From contig CAJJBJ010000009.1 of the NCBI GenBank assembly GCA_905182455.1, forward strand, positions 56,186 to 120,185: a DNA stretch of 64,000 nucleotides. The letters run 5' to 3'. The translations under genes and the position numbers were made by a program. Positions 50,302-60,685 of the stretch are shown here, one piece after another (position 1 is the stretch's first letter; each line of letters begins with the position of its first letter). The DNA is from an uncultured Planktomarina sp. (GTDB lineage Bacteria > Pseudomonadota > Alphaproteobacteria > Rhodobacterales > Rhodobacteraceae). The notes beneath the pieces are model-generated. The model did no database searches and had not been told where the DNA came from. It saw nothing but the letters and a program-made list of their open reading frames with translations.

Positions 50302-50784
50302 GGCAAGATCCAGATTGATGTTCCGACATCCACCATCTGGTAAATTTCTTCAATCTCACGATTACTCACCGCGATGCAGCCCCAGGTCCAATCCTTAACG
50401 GTAAAGCGGTAGGGCCGCGGCGTACCGTGAATAAAGATATCGCCCCCCGGATCTTTTCCATTTGCCGCCGTGCGGTCAGCTGCGTTCGGATATGAAATCC
50501 CAACAGACAGAGTGATACCGGCTTTTGGGGTTTTTACGGTCAATATAATATTTGCCTTCGGGTGTTTTTCCATCGCCTTCAACCTGCTTGTGGCCGATAG
50601 GCGCAAAACCAAGCTTGAATTTATATTCTTTGATAATGGTATTCCCATTCAAAAGCAGCATCCGGCGTTCAGATTTATACACCTGAATTTCCGTAGCTTT
50701 TTGCAAGGTTGGCCGCTCAAGCCTCGAGCACGACGCCAGCGTCAGTGCGACACAGATCATCAAAATGTATTTAAATGCTCTCAT
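50298..50784 (-). CDS. L,D-transpeptidase lipoprotein (one-base frameshift)
   Basis: MRAFKYILMICVALTLASCS is a lipoprotein signal with lipobox LASC. The YkuD domain begins in one frame (EGKYYIDRKNPKSRYH) and continues in another with LSVGISYPNAADR, GGDIFIHG and the catalytic TWGCIAVSN. Dropping the base at about 50511 joins them into 161 residues, the usual size. It is an ErfK/YkuD-type enzyme acting on the cell wall. It forms an envelope cluster with the CAP protein and the other L,D-transpeptidase. Confidence 0.88.
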
Positions 50785-50865
50785 AGAAGTCGCCTCTGTT
50801 CGCCTAAGACTCTCTTTATCTTAGCTTAGGTAAAAAGCAACTCACCTATCTGTGTTCATCCGCGC

Positions 50866-51604
50866 TTAAATTACTTTCAGACGCTCTAACACCTCATCAC
50901 GATAGCTGTCGGTCTTTTGATCCGCCCTCCTCAGAATGCGCATCCTGCATAGAGTTTACGATCAGACCAACCAGCAAGTTCACAACCGCGAATGTGGTCA
51001 CCATAATGAAGGGGACAAAGAACATCCACGCGTAAGTGTAAAGCTCCATCACCGGCCGCACGATCCCCATCGACCAGCTTTCCAAGGTCATGATCTGAAA
51101 CAAGGAGTAGGCAGAGCGGTCCAAAGTGCCAAACCATTCCGGGAAGTCAGCGCCAAACAGTTTGGTGGCCATCACAGACCCAATATAAAAAATAATTTCC
51201 ATCAACAAAAACACCGAGGCCATACCCGGCAGGGCCGTGATAAAACCCTCCACAACCCGCCGCAGGCGCGGCGCCACCGACACCACACGCAAGATCCGCG
51301 AAATCGCAAAGACCGCAGAACAGACAGCCCCTGAGCCGCCGGCACCAGCGACACACCTACGATGATGAAGTCAAAAATATTCCACCCATCAAGGAAAACC
51401 CGCAGCCGATAGGCGATCAGCTTACACAAGCTCCACCACAAAGACCGTAAGGCAGGCCCTGTCTAAAAACTCTACAACAGAGCCGGCCTTCGCCATCACA
51501 ATTTGCGATGTCTCCAACCCAAGAATAAGCGCGTTGAACAAAATTACGCCTGTAATGAAATTGCGAATATGCGCAGATTCAAGAATTCGTTGTAGAAATG
51601 ACAT
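50866..51604 (-). CDS. Bacterial voltage-gated sodium channel, NaChBac-like (three frameshifts)
   Basis: Six-helix voltage-gated cation channel subunit. Start [19 protein letters not shown] follows AAGG. S4 is rich in regularly spaced Arg ([20 protein letters not shown]). The selectivity filter is TLESWSM, matching TLESWAS of NaChBac, after FQIM. Three single-base lesions (about 51424, 51305, 50923) split it; correcting all gives 245 residues with a C-terminal coil ending [14 protein letters not shown]. The Na+ preference is inferred from the filter. Three lesions could also mean genuine loss of function. Confidence 0.85.
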
Positions 51605-51609
51605 TGGGT

Positions 51610-52824
51610 TTAGACCTTGCTGAAATGGGCAACGATCTCGATATGAGGTGACCAACGAAATTGATCAACCGCTTCAACCCATTTTAGCCCATATCCGCCT
51701 GCACAAAGAATATTGGCGTCGCGCGCAAAAGTAACTGGATTGCACGATACCATTGCGATATCGCGTAAATTGCTCTGTGCCAATTGTCGGACCTGTTGCT
51801 CAGCCCCGGCCCGTGGCGGGTCAATAATTGCGGCATTAAATTTGATTAAATCCGTGTGATCAATAGGATTACGATAAAGATCCCGCGCGGATGTGGTGAC
51901 TTTCTTAATACCCTGGGTGTGGCGCACACCATGGGCCAAAGCCTCCAGAAGACCCAAGTCATTTTCCATGCAATGCAACGTGGCCACTTCTGCTAAGGGC
52001 AAACCCAATGTGCCCGCACCTGAGAAGAGGTCAACCACCTTATCCGCACCAGCCAAGGCCCGACCGACGGCCTCTTGCAACGCTTGTTCGCCCTGCGGTG
52101 TCGCCTGCGTAAAGGCCCGTGGCGGTGGCGCCACCTTAACCTTGCCGAAAGTCAGTTGTGGCGCTTGGTGTTGGCAGATCGTTTCATTGTCAACGGACAG
52201 CCGGGAAATGCCGTTTGATCCAGCCCATTCTGCAAAGGGCCCTAGATCCGCCTCGGCCTGGTGCTCCATGCCCTCAACAGAAACATCAATTCCCGTATCG
52301 GTCGACAAAACCCAAAACCCAAGCTGGCCTTTGCGTGAGCCGAATTGCACGGTGAAAGCCTCAAGCGCAGGAATAACCGCCATGATTTCCGGAGACAGAA
52401 CCTTGCAAGGCTCGATAGTTTGGATGGTATCGCTGGCCTTGCCAAAAAATCCGACCGTGGCCCCTTTTTTGGTGCGCCTCCCACTCAGCTTGGCACGTCG
52501 GCGGCTGTTCTCTGGTGAGGTGTGAATGGCTTGGACTTCAATCATGATGCCCTGCGCCGCTAAGGCGCGCACTACAACTGCCTGTTTCCAATCAGCCACA
52601 AAATCTGGATGCACGTGGTGCAATGAGCAACCACCGCACCGCTTGAACGCGCCGCAGCTGGCAGCAATACGGTGCTCGGAAGGCTCAATAATCCGAACAT
52701 TCTCCAGCCGGTCCCCAACCAAATCGCCAGAAACCACCTCTCCAGGTAGAGCGCGATCCACGAAGATTGGCCCTGCAGCCAAACCATCGCCTAGGTGACC
52801 CAAGCGCTCAATAGTGATTTCCAT
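51610..52824 (-). CDS. Class I SAM-dependent RNA methyltransferase, RlmD/RumA-like
   Basis: Probable 23S rRNA m5U methyltransferase of 404 residues. It has a short TRAM-like N-terminus (MEITIERLGHLGDGLA). Iron-sulfur cysteines are in CGAFKRCGGC, with the fourth at EPCKVL. SAM motif VVDLFSGAGTLGLPLA and the catalytic segments DPPRAGAEQQ and MVSCNPVTFARD (nucleophilic Cys) follow. It overlaps the stop of the ABC exporter by 1 nt and lies 5 nt from the sodium channel start. Confidence 0.92.
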   Translation of the reverse strand: MEITIERLGHLGDGLAAGPIFVDRALPGEVVSGDLVGDRLENVRIIEPSEHRIAASCGAFKRCGGCSLHHVHPDFVADWKQAVVVRALAAQGIMIEVQAIHTSPENSRRRAKLSGRRTKKGATVGFFGKASDTIQTIEPCKVLSPEIMAVIPALEAFTVQFGSRKGQLGFWVLSTDTGIDVSVEGMEHQAEADLGPFAEWAGSNGISRLSVDNETICQHQAPQLTFGKVKVAPPPRAFTQATPQGEQALQEAVGRALAGADKVVDLFSGAGTLGLPLAEVATLHCMENDLGLLEALAHGVRHTQGIKKVTTSARDLYRNPIDHTDLIKFNAAIIDPPRAGAEQQVRQLAQSNLRDIAMVSCNPVTFARDANILCAGGYGLKWVEAVDQFRWSPHIEIVAHFSKV

Positions 52825-54661
52825 TAGGTATTTTCCATTGCCAAAAAGCCGCCAGACTGATGCTTCCAAAAACCAGCATAAGCCCCTTCCGCCGCCAATA
52901 AGCTGGCATGCGTTCCCTCTTCCACAATATGCCCTTCCTCAAGAACCACAATACGATCCATGCGTGCAATCGTCGAAAGTCGATGTGCAATTGCAATTAC
53001 TGTCTTACCAGCCATCACTTTGTAAAGTGTTTCGAGAATTTCTGCCTCGACAGCGCTGTCGAGCGCAGAAGTGGCCTCATCTAAAACCAAAATCGGCGCA
53101 TCCTTCAAAATCACCCGTGCCAAGGCCACGCGCTGGCGTTGGCCGCCGGAAAGCTTCACACCGCGCTCACCAACTTGGGCGTCATAGCCCGTGCGGCCCT
53201 CCGGATCTTGCAGGGTCAAGATGAAGTCATGCGCCTCTGCCTTCTTGGCCGCAGCAATCATATCCGTCTCTGAGGCATTCGGTTTTCCGTAAAGAATGTT
53301 GTCGCGCACCGAGCGGTGCAAAAGCGAGCTGTCTTGCTGCACAACCCCGATTTGCGCACGCAGGCTGTCTTGGGTGACCAACGAAATATCTTGGCCGTCG
53401 AATTCGATCTTGCCCGCTTCAATATCATAAAAGCGCAGCAGTAGTTTGATCAGTGTTGATTTGCCCGCACCACTGGCCCCCACCAGCCCGACGCTTTGAC
53501 CCGGTTTGATGTCCAGCGACACATTCTCCAAACCACCAAAATCACGACCATAACGATGCGTTAGGTTCGACACCGATATATGCCCGTCTTCCATCAGGAG
53601 GGGCTGGGCATTTGGCAGGTCGACCAATTCAATCGGTGCAGAGATTGTTTCCATGCCCTCACGGATCACGCCAAGCTCACGAAACACCGTTGTCAGTGCC
53701 CACATGATCCAGCCAGACATGCCGTTCATACGCGTGGTCAAAGCGGCGCCCGCCGCAATCACGCCAACGCTGGCGCTGCCTGTGGTCCAAAGATAAATGC
53801 CCCAACCCACAACGCTGACCACCAAAAATCCATTAAGCATCACAAGCCAATATCCATGAGGGTATAAAGCCGCATTTCATATTGGAACGTGGTGCGGGCC
53901 TTTTCGATGGCCTCAGCCCCATAATTCAACTCTTGGTCGTCTTGTGAGAACATCTTGACCGAATGAATATTGGTATAGCTGTCCACCACCCGGCCCGTGA
54001 GCGCACTACGTGCATCAGAGGACGCCGTGGACGCCGGGCCAACAAGCCGGACCGTCCACAACACCAACGTACCATATAACCCGGCCCAAATGATCATCGG
54101 TATGGCAAGTCTTGGGTCTGCCTCGGCCAACAAGAAGATGGCCCCAATCAAATAAGCAATCGAAAATGTAACCGCATCAAAGGCCTGAAACACCACCTCA
54201 CCCGTGGCCGGTGGGGTTTGCATGATGCGGTTTGCAATGCGGCCTGCAAAGTCATTCTCAAACCAGCTGACCGATTGCCCTAGCACATGCTTATGTGCGC
54301 GGTAGCGCACCAAAGTACCAACATTGGGCAACATCGCATTGTTTTGCAGCAAAGTATCAATGGCTTGAATAAGCGGCCGCAGGGTCAAAATGAACACGGC
54401 GACAGAGATCAATTCAACCTTATGAGCGGCCCAAAACGTAGCTGGGGTGGTGTATGACAACAGGGTAATCAACCGACCCAGATACCAGATTAGACCAATC
54501 TCAATCGCGGCAACCACAGCAGAAAAGCACCCCAAAAACCAAAAGATCTTTTTGAATGGCAAAAGATATTCGCGCAAAAATGCACCGAGCTGTCGCGGAG
54601 GTGTATTGCTCACAGGATAAGGTTGATATGGATCAACTAATTTTTCAAAAAACCTAAACAT
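52824..54661 (-). CDS. ABC exporter, fused membrane and ATPase domains (one-base frameshift)
   Basis: Half-transporter of the MsbA/multidrug type. The membrane domain (about six helices) occupies the first 320 or so residues. The ATPase domain has GASGAGKSTLIK, LSGGQRQRVALAR and ILVLDEATSALD. The frame is lost at about 53844; restoring one G (TTGTG to TTGGTG) gives YTLMDIGLVMLNGFL and a 612-residue protein. The substrate is unknown; lipid or drug export is typical. Confidence 0.9.
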
Positions 54662-54711
54662 AGCAGTTCTGGCTACATGTGGATGGATTTTGCACTAAGA
54701 CAATTTTCATT

Positions 54712-55875
54712 CTATCCTCGCTCTGCGCGGAGTCGAACTATCAGCTCAGGCTTTTCCAGCTGCATATGTGACGCCAGCCAAGCTGCCTGCGCTTGCCGCA
54801 ATGCCGCGCCAAGGGCCGGACCCTCAAACAAGCCCTTAAGATCAACAGCCTTAACCGGGCAAATCGCTATTGCTCCAGCACTGACCGCCAGCCGATCCTC
54901 AACAGTTGGCATTTGCTCCAACCAAACAGAGCGTAGCAGCCATGACGACCACCCATGCTCAGCCCCAAGCGCAAAACCATGCGCCAAGGCCATGTCAGAA
55001 TTTTGCCCGTGGTGGCGCATCTGTCCGACCTGTCGTGCCGCCGCATTTCCCAACCGCAAATTTGCTTGCAAAGTATCTCCGCCCAGCATGGCCAAGCGGC
55101 GTAGCACATTAGGCTCCAGCCCCTTCTCCGCCTCCACCAAAAGCGCCATGCCGCGCACACTGGCGCCGGGCAAAATATGCGCTAAAATACCTGTGGCCTC
55201 CATCGCCGCCAATGCTGGCGCGGGATTTGGGGCCGCAAGGAGCTTCAAAAGCTCTGAGCCGATACGCTCTTTTGAAATCACATCCAGCCCAGACTGCAGC
55301 TGAGCACAGGCCGCAAGACCTTCCGCGTCAATGCCCTGATCAGGATCGCCATACCAAGCCCAAAACCGGAAAAATCTGAGAATGCGCAGATAGTCCTCAG
55401 CAATACGACCATCAGCATCACCAATAAACCGAAGCTTGTGGGATTTGGCATCTTCCAAGCCACCCAATGGATCAATCAGGTTGCCCGTTGCATCTGCATA
55501 GAGTGCATTCATAGTGAAATCACGGCGGGCCGCATCTCCCTCGAGTGAGGTCCCAAAGGCCACGGTGGCATGCCGACCATCTGTTTCGACATCTTGCCGA
55601 AATGTGGTGATTTCATACTTTTGCTTACCCACCTGAAACGTCAGGGTGCCATGTGCTTCTCCAGTGGGGATTACACGAAGGCCCAGCACCTCAGCGATCT
55701 CACGCATTTGCGGCGGCGTGGCATCGGTTGCCAGATCAATATCCGTTGCATTCACCGCCATCACCGCATTGCGCACACAGCCACCAACATAGAGCAGCTT
55801 AAAGCCCGCACGGAAAAATTCTGCAAATATAGGGGCCAAGATGGCCCGGTCCAATTCCTCTGTTGCAATCTTCAT
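54712..55875 (-). CDS. cca: CCA-adding tRNA nucleotidyltransferase
   Basis: Adds or repairs the 3' CCA of tRNAs. It is 387 residues, class II nucleotidyltransferase fold. YVGGCVRNAVM (flexible loop) is followed by the catalytic DIDLATDATP, RRDFTMNALYAD and the nucleotide-recognition EDYLRILRFFRFWA segment. The start MKIATEELDRAIL is chosen; the longer frame upstream overlaps the Nudix gene. It overlaps that gene by 4 nt, an alphaproteobacterial arrangement. Confidence 0.94.
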   Translation of the reverse strand: MKIATEELDRAILAPIFAEFFRAGFKLLYVGGCVRNAVMAVNATDIDLATDATPPQMREIAEVLGLRVIPTGEAHGTLTFQVGKQKYEITTFRQDVETDGRHATVAFGTSLEGDAARRDFTMNALYADATGNLIDPLGGLEDAKSHKLRFIGDADGRIAEDYLRILRFFRFWAWYGDPDQGIDAEGLAACAQLQSGLDVISKERIGSELLKLLAAPNPAPALAAMEATGILAHILPGASVRGMALLVEAEKGLEPNVLRRLAMLGGDTLQANLRLGNAAARQVGQMRHHGQNSDMALAHGFALGAEHGWSSWLLRSVWLEQMPTVEDRLAVSAGAIAICPVKAVDLKGLFEGPALGAALRQAQAAWLASHMQLEKPELIVRLRAERG

Positions 55876-56468
55876 GGCGCCCTCATCTGTTCTGCAAAGC
55901 CACGTAGAATGCGCGCGGTTGCACCCCAAATGTAATAGGGACCGTATGGCACTGTATAGTAGGCCCGGTTTTGCCCGTTCCAAATGCGTTTTTGTACATG
56001 AAAGTTTGCCAGATGCAGAACATGGCGCAAAGGCACCTCAAACACCTCTTCCACCTCGCCCGGATCTGCTTTCACCTGCCAAGGCTCTGAGATCCAGCCA
56101 ATGGTCGGTGTGACTTTAAAACCTGTTACCGTCTCATGAGAGGGCAAATGACCCAGCACGCGCACCAGTTCAGGGCTTAATCCGGTTTCCTCATAGGCTT
56201 CACGCAGAGCCGTCGCCGTGATATCCACATCTTGCGCATCGCGCTTGCCACCCGGAAAAGCAATTTGCCCCGGATGGGCCGCAAGATGAGCGGCGCGTTT
56301 TGTTAGGACAAGATGAACGCCACTGGAGCGCTCAATCAAAGGCACCAAAACGCCTGCATCCCGCACAGGCGCAACACGTCCCGCAAATTCAGGATTAAGA
56401 TCAAAATCCGAGGACGCGGCCGCAGGCCGCACCAGCGCGCGGAGAATATCAGCTTTTTGCGAGATCAT
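55872..56468 (-). CDS. CoA pyrophosphatase (Nudix)
   Basis: Nudix hydrolase of 198 residues, NudL-like. The CoA-specific upstream motif appears as LTKRAAHLAAHPGQIAFPGG, and the Nudix box follows with ATALREAYEETGL. The family hydrolyses CoA or acyl-CoA. ATG 56468 is chosen; it overlaps the hslO end by 20 nt. Co-transcribed with hslO and cca. Confidence 0.9.
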   Translation of the reverse strand: MISQKADILRALVRPAAASSDFDLNPEFAGRVAPVRDAGVLVPLIERSSGVHLVLTKRAAHLAAHPGQIAFPGGKRDAQDVDITATALREAYEETGLSPELVRVLGHLPSHETVTGFKVTPTIGWISEPWQVKADPGEVEEVFEVPLRHVLHLANFHVQKRIWNGQNRAYYTVPYGPYYIWGATARILRGFAEQMRAP

Positions 56469-57459
56469 TTTCGACTGGCGTTTTGGCCTCAAATCCCAAA
56501 GTCTCGGGATCAAAGGTGTAATGCGCACCACAAAATTGACAATCGGCCGTGACCTGATTGTCATCTGTAGTCATGTGGCGAATATCTTTGGCCGAGTAGA
56601 TCGACAGGCTTTGCCGCACGCGGTCATCCGAACAGGTACACCCAAAGATCACCGGTTGAATATCAAAAATCCGAGGCTCTTCATCATGAAACAATCGCAG
56701 CAGCAATTGCGTAGGCTCGATAGATGGGCCCACTAATTCAAGCTGGTCAACCGTATCCAGCAGGATATTCGCCCGGTTCCAGTTTTCGTTAGCATCCCCG
56801 TCGAGCAGGTCAGCCGCACTGAGCAACCCATCTTCGCCCCTAGGCTCGTCAGGTGTCACATGGACGCCAGCAGATGGCATATGCTGCAACATCACACCGC
56901 CCGCGCGCCAACCACTGTTGCCATCAGCCTCTTGGGAGTAGCCAAAGGCCAACGAAAAACGTGTGGGGATTTGCTCGGACTGCGCAAAGTAAGCCTCGGC
57001 ACAGGAGGACAAAGAAGTGCCAGAGATCGGCGTGATGCCTTGGTAGGGCGTCATGTCTTGGCCTTGGTCAATCAAGATTGCAAAATACCCATTCCCAATT
57101 TGCTCAAATCCACCTGCATCAACATCAAGTGCCTCGGCATTATAGCTCGCATAGGCGCGAATGCGTGCGGGCTGACCATCATCTGTCGGTCCATAATAAT
57201 CCGTCGCAATCAAGCGCACCCCACCACTGCCACGCACCTGAAGCGATAGCTTCCAGCGCAGCTTCATGGTTTGGCCAATTAAGGCGGTCAGCAGGGCCAT
57301 CTCAGCCACCAGCGCTTCAACGACTGGCGGATAGTCATGCTGGGCCAGCACTTGGTCCAAAACCCCATCGAGTCGCGCTACACGGCCACGAATGTCTGAT
57401 GCGTCCAATTGAAACGGCAATACCGTATCATCCCAGCTAATTTTTGCAGAACGTGTCAT
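56449..57459 (-). CDS. hslO: Hsp33 redox-regulated chaperone
   Basis: Holdase activated by oxidative unfolding. It is 336 residues. The redox zinc site is GCTCSDDR and QFCGAHY, giving the four cysteines in CxC and CxxC form. The central ISGTSLSSCAEAYFAQSEQIPT is a family signature (shown in part: AEAYFAQSEQIP). First gene of the hslO-Nudix-cca series. Confidence 0.95.
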   Translation of the reverse strand: MTRSAKISWDDTVLPFQLDASDIRGRVARLDGVLDQVLAQHDYPPVVEALVAEMALLTALIGQTMKLRWKLSLQVRGSGGVRLIATDYYGPTDDGQPARIRAYASYNAEALDVDAGGFEQIGNGYFAILIDQGQDMTPYQGITPISGTSLSSCAEAYFAQSEQIPTRFSLAFGYSQEADGNSGWRAGGVMLQHMPSAGVHVTPDEPRGEDGLLSAADLLDGDANENWNRANILLDTVDQLELVGPSIEPTQLLLRLFHDEEPRIFDIQPVIFGCTCSDDRVRQSLSIYSAKDIRHMTTDDNQVTADCQFCGAHYTFDPETLGFEAKTPVENDLAKS

Positions 57460-57539
57460 GATTTCTTTCTATCGATTGGCCTTGCCTTAACTTGTCCATA
57501 TAAGCTCGTCCAGACAAACACCAACCATTGGAGAGCAGA

Positions 57540-57977
57540 TTGCAACGTTTTGGCACCACCCCAGACCCCAATCGCCGCTACACACGCCGTCCCGGTGTCT
57601 ATGCAATTTTGCCCCATGCGGGGGGGATTCTCACAACCTTCCAGGCTGGAATACACAATGAATATCAATTGCCTGGCGGCGGCGTGGATCCCGGAGAGCA
57701 GCCCCTACAAGCGCTGTATCGTGAGGTTTTTGAGGAAACTGGATGGCATATCACCCAGCCGCGGGTATTTTTTCGCTTCAAACGTTACGTATTCATGCCA
57801 GATTACGATCTTTGGGCGGAAAAAATCTGCACGCTTTACACCGCACAGCCAGTTAGACGATACGCGGCCCCGCTTGAGCCAGATCATTGCCCTGTTGTTT
57901 TGCCAATCGAGGGTGCAATGAACCGCTTGGCAAACGCAGGGGATCGCCATGCGGTTGCTCGGTTCTTTGGCCTTTAG
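57540..57977 (+). CDS. Nudix hydrolase
   Basis: A 145-residue Nudix protein with GGGVDPGEQPLQALYREVFEETGW (cited in part: PGGGVDPGEQ and REVFEETG). The TTG at 57540 has GGAG six nt upstream and is preferred to TTG 57528, which overlaps that site. An N-terminal NRRYTRRPGVYAILP segment is typical of the short Nudix group of unknown substrate found in Rhodobacterales. Converges on ilvA. Confidence 0.85.
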   Translation: MQRFGTTPDPNRRYTRRPGVYAILPHAGGILTTFQAGIHNEYQLPGGGVDPGEQPLQALYREVFEETGWHITQPRVFFRFKRYVFMPDYDLWAEKICTLYTAQPVRRYAAPLEPDHCPVVLPIEGAMNRLANAGDRHAVARFFGL

Positions 57978-57992
57978 GGCTAAAATCCAGGC

Positions 57993-59228
57993 TTAAATGA
58001 TCAGATCGATCATCGCCTCATCCCCGGTGATATCACGAATCGACATTCCAACGGCTTCTAGGCGCTCCGACAGGCTCGTAAAGTTTTCTGGAGTTGGGGT
58101 CTCAATACCAAGCAACACCGTCCCAAAGTTTCGCGCCGATTTTTTGAGATATTCAAAACGCGAGATATCATCATCTGGGCCCAAAAGACCCAAAAAGTCT
58201 TTCAAGGCCCCGGGCCGCTGCGGCAGTCGCAGAATGAAATATTTTTTCACACCCGCATAGCGCTGGGCGCGTTCTTTAACCTCTGGCAGACGCTCAAAGT
58301 CAAAGTTTCCACCGGAGGACACGCAAACAACCGTTTTGCCTTTGATCTCATCTTTCAGATCTTTCAAAGCGTCCAGAGCCAAAGCCCCAGCAGGCTCCAG
58401 CACCACGCCTTCAACATTTAGCATTTCCAAAATCGTCGTGCAGATGCGGTCCTCTGGGATGGCCAAAACATGATCCGCATCAATCCCTTTTAGGGCTGCA
58501 AAAGTATGTTCCCCGATCCGGGCTACAGCTGCACCATCTACAAAGTTATCCACCTTCGTAATCGTTGTGGGTTCCCCTGCTGCCACAGCCGCCGCAAGGC
58601 TTTTTCCGCCCTCAGGCTCCACATAGAATATTTCTGTCTCAGGGGCACGCTCTGTCAAAAGACGACGCGCAGAGGAGGACAGGCCGCCGCCGCCTACAGG
58701 TAAAATCAATATGTCAGGCGCCCGACCCAATTGCTCAAGCATCTCATGGGTCACAGTCGCCTGCCCCTCGATCACGTCTTGATCATCGAAGGGGGATAGG
58801 AAGTGCCCACCGACCTCCTCACAATAGGCTTGGCTTGCCCGCAACGTATCGTCGAAATAGTCACCCACTAGGCGGACCTCGACCCATTCGCCACCAAACA
58901 ATCGAGTCTTACCAATCTTTTGCTGCGGTGTGGTCACCGGCATGAAGATCACGCCTTTTTTGCGCAAATGTTTGCACACGAACGCCACGCCCTGAGCATG
59001 ATTGCCCGCGCTGGCGCAAACGAACACCTCTTTGTCCACTTGCTTGCCCATCGCGTTATAAGCACCCCGCAATTTATAGGAGCGCACGGGCGAAAGATCT
59101 TCGCGCTTAAGCCAAATATCGGCACCATAGACATTCGACAAATGATCATTGCGCTGCAGCGGTGTTGCGGCGAATAATTCCCGCATGCGTTGGGTGGCCT
59201 CGGCAGCCTGTATACTAAAGTTTATCAT
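57993..59228 (-). CDS. ilvA: Threonine ammonia-lyase (biosynthetic)
   Basis: PLP enzyme converting threonine to 2-oxobutanoate, first step of isoleucine synthesis. It is 411 residues. The PLP lysine is in VRSYKLRGAYNAM. SAGNHAQGVAF and PVGGGGLSSS bind substrate and phosphate. A single C-terminal ACT-like domain (KYFILRLPQRPGALKDFL) marks the shorter regulatory form. The start MINFSIQAAEATQRM is used. Confidence 0.95.
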   Translation of the reverse strand: MINFSIQAAEATQRMRELFAATPLQRNDHLSNVYGADIWLKREDLSPVRSYKLRGAYNAMGKQVDKEVFVCASAGNHAQGVAFVCKHLRKKGVIFMPVTTPQQKIGKTRLFGGEWVEVRLVGDYFDDTLRASQAYCEEVGGHFLSPFDDQDVIEGQATVTHEMLEQLGRAPDILILPVGGGGLSSSARRLLTERAPETEIFYVEPEGGKSLAAAVAAGEPTTITKVDNFVDGAAVARIGEHTFAALKGIDADHVLAIPEDRICTTILEMLNVEGVVLEPAGALALDALKDLKDEIKGKTVVCVSSGGNFDFERLPEVKERAQRYAGVKKYFILRLPQRPGALKDFLGLLGPDDDISRFEYLKKSARNFGTVLLGIETPTPENFTSLSERLEAVGMSIRDITGDEAMIDLII

Positions 59229-59411
59229 ACGGCGGACTAGTGACCGAAACCGCAAAAATGCGCAAGTTCTAGGTCAGCTCGCGATTTATTGCGCCCAGTG
59301 AGATAAAGGCCGCAGCCTTCCTGAAAATTCAGCTCCACCAACTTGCCGCGCAAACAAAAACCATATACCTCCGCGCGGATCACACTACGACACATTTGGA
59401 TTGGAAAACGC

Positions 59412-60629
59412 ATGTCAGCCCCTAAGAAAGTTGTCCTGGCCTATTCGGGCGGATTAGACACCTCAATCATTCTGAAATGGTTGCAAATCGAATACGGTTG
59501 CGAAGTTGTGACCTTCACGGCTGATCTCGGTCAAGGTGAAGAGCTAGAACCTGCGCGCGCCAAAGCCGAACTGATGGGGGCTTCATCCATCTACATCGAA
59601 GATGTCCGCGAAGAGTTTGTGCGTGATTTCGTATTTCCAATGTTTCGCGCCAATGCGCTTTATGAGGGCCTTTACCTACTCGGCACCTCCATAGCACGGC
59701 CACTGATCTCCAAACGTCTAGTTGAGATCGCAGCCATTGAAGGTGCTGATGCCGTGGCCCATGGCGCCACCGGCAAAGGCAATGATCAAGTGCGGTTTGA
59801 GCTGGCGGCCTATGCCCTTAACCCCGATATCAAAGTAATTGCCCCTTGGCGCGAATGGGATCTCTCCAGCCGCACAAAGTTGATCGATTTTGCTGAGAAA
59901 AACCAAATCCCAATCGCCAAAGACAAACGGGGCGAAGCACCGTTTAGTGTGGACGCTAATCTGCTGCACACCTCTTCAGAGGGTAAAGTGTTGGAAGATC
60001 CAGCCATGGAAGCCCCAGAATATGTCTACCAGCGCACCGTGAACCCAGAAGATGCGCCAGATACACCCGAATACGTTGAAATTGGCTTTGAGGCTGGCGA
60101 TGCGGTATCGATCAACGGTGTTGTCATGTCCCCGGCCACAATTCTCACAGAGCTCAACACGCTCGGAGGTAAGCATGGCGTTGGACGGCTTGATCTGGTT
60201 GAAGGCCGTTTTGTAGGCATGAAATCACGTGGGATCTATGAAACACCCGGCGGTACTTTGCTTTTGGAAGCGCACCGCGCCATTGAATCCATCACCCTTG
60301 ATCGCGGCGCGGCGCATTTGAAGGATGAGCTGATGCCTAAATATGCCGAGCTGATCTACAATGGTTTTTGGTTCAGCCCAGAGCGTGAAATGCTGCAGGC
60401 TATGATCGATAAATCTCAAGAGCATGTCACAGGTACAGTTCGCTTGAAGCTCTACAAAGGCTCCGCGCGCACCGTGGGCCGTTGGTCTGATTACAGCCTT
60501 TATTCCGAGGCCCATGTGACCTTTGAAGATGATGCAGGCGCTTATGATCAAAAAGATGCGGCCGGATTTATCCAACTCAACGCCCTACGTCTAAAGCTCT
60601 TGGCCGCGCGCAAAAACCGCGTCGGCTGA
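59412..60629 (+). CDS. argG: Argininosuccinate synthase
   Basis: Joins citrulline and aspartate with ATP in arginine synthesis. It is 405 residues. The ATP-binding P-loop-like [14 protein letters not shown] begins at about residue 8; [16 protein letters not shown] is the citrulline/aspartate-binding signature. The ATG at 59412 is the conserved start [14 protein letters not shown]; the longer frame from 59343 is not family-like. Monocistronic here. Confidence 0.97.
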   Translation: MSAPKKVVLAYSGGLDTSIILKWLQIEYGCEVVTFTADLGQGEELEPARAKAELMGASSIYIEDVREEFVRDFVFPMFRANALYEGLYLLGTSIARPLISKRLVEIAAIEGADAVAHGATGKGNDQVRFELAAYALNPDIKVIAPWREWDLSSRTKLIDFAEKNQIPIAKDKRGEAPFSVDANLLHTSSEGKVLEDPAMEAPEYVYQRTVNPEDAPDTPEYVEIGFEAGDAVSINGVVMSPATILTELNTLGGKHGVGRLDLVEGRFVGMKSRGIYETPGGTLLLEAHRAIESITLDRGAAHLKDELMPKYAELIYNGFWFSPEREMLQAMIDKSQEHVTGTVRLKLYKGSARTVGRWSDYSLYSEAHVTFEDDAGAYDQKDAAGFIQLNALRLKLLAARKNRVG

Positions 60630-60685
60630 TCTCTAGACATTGAACGAGAGCGGGTGCCCTAGGGTTTCCGCTCTATAGATAACAG

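Noticed and set aside
60630..60685. Terminator after argG (GAGCGG...CCGCTC)
   Set aside because: A stem can be drawn, but no T run follows, so it was not called.
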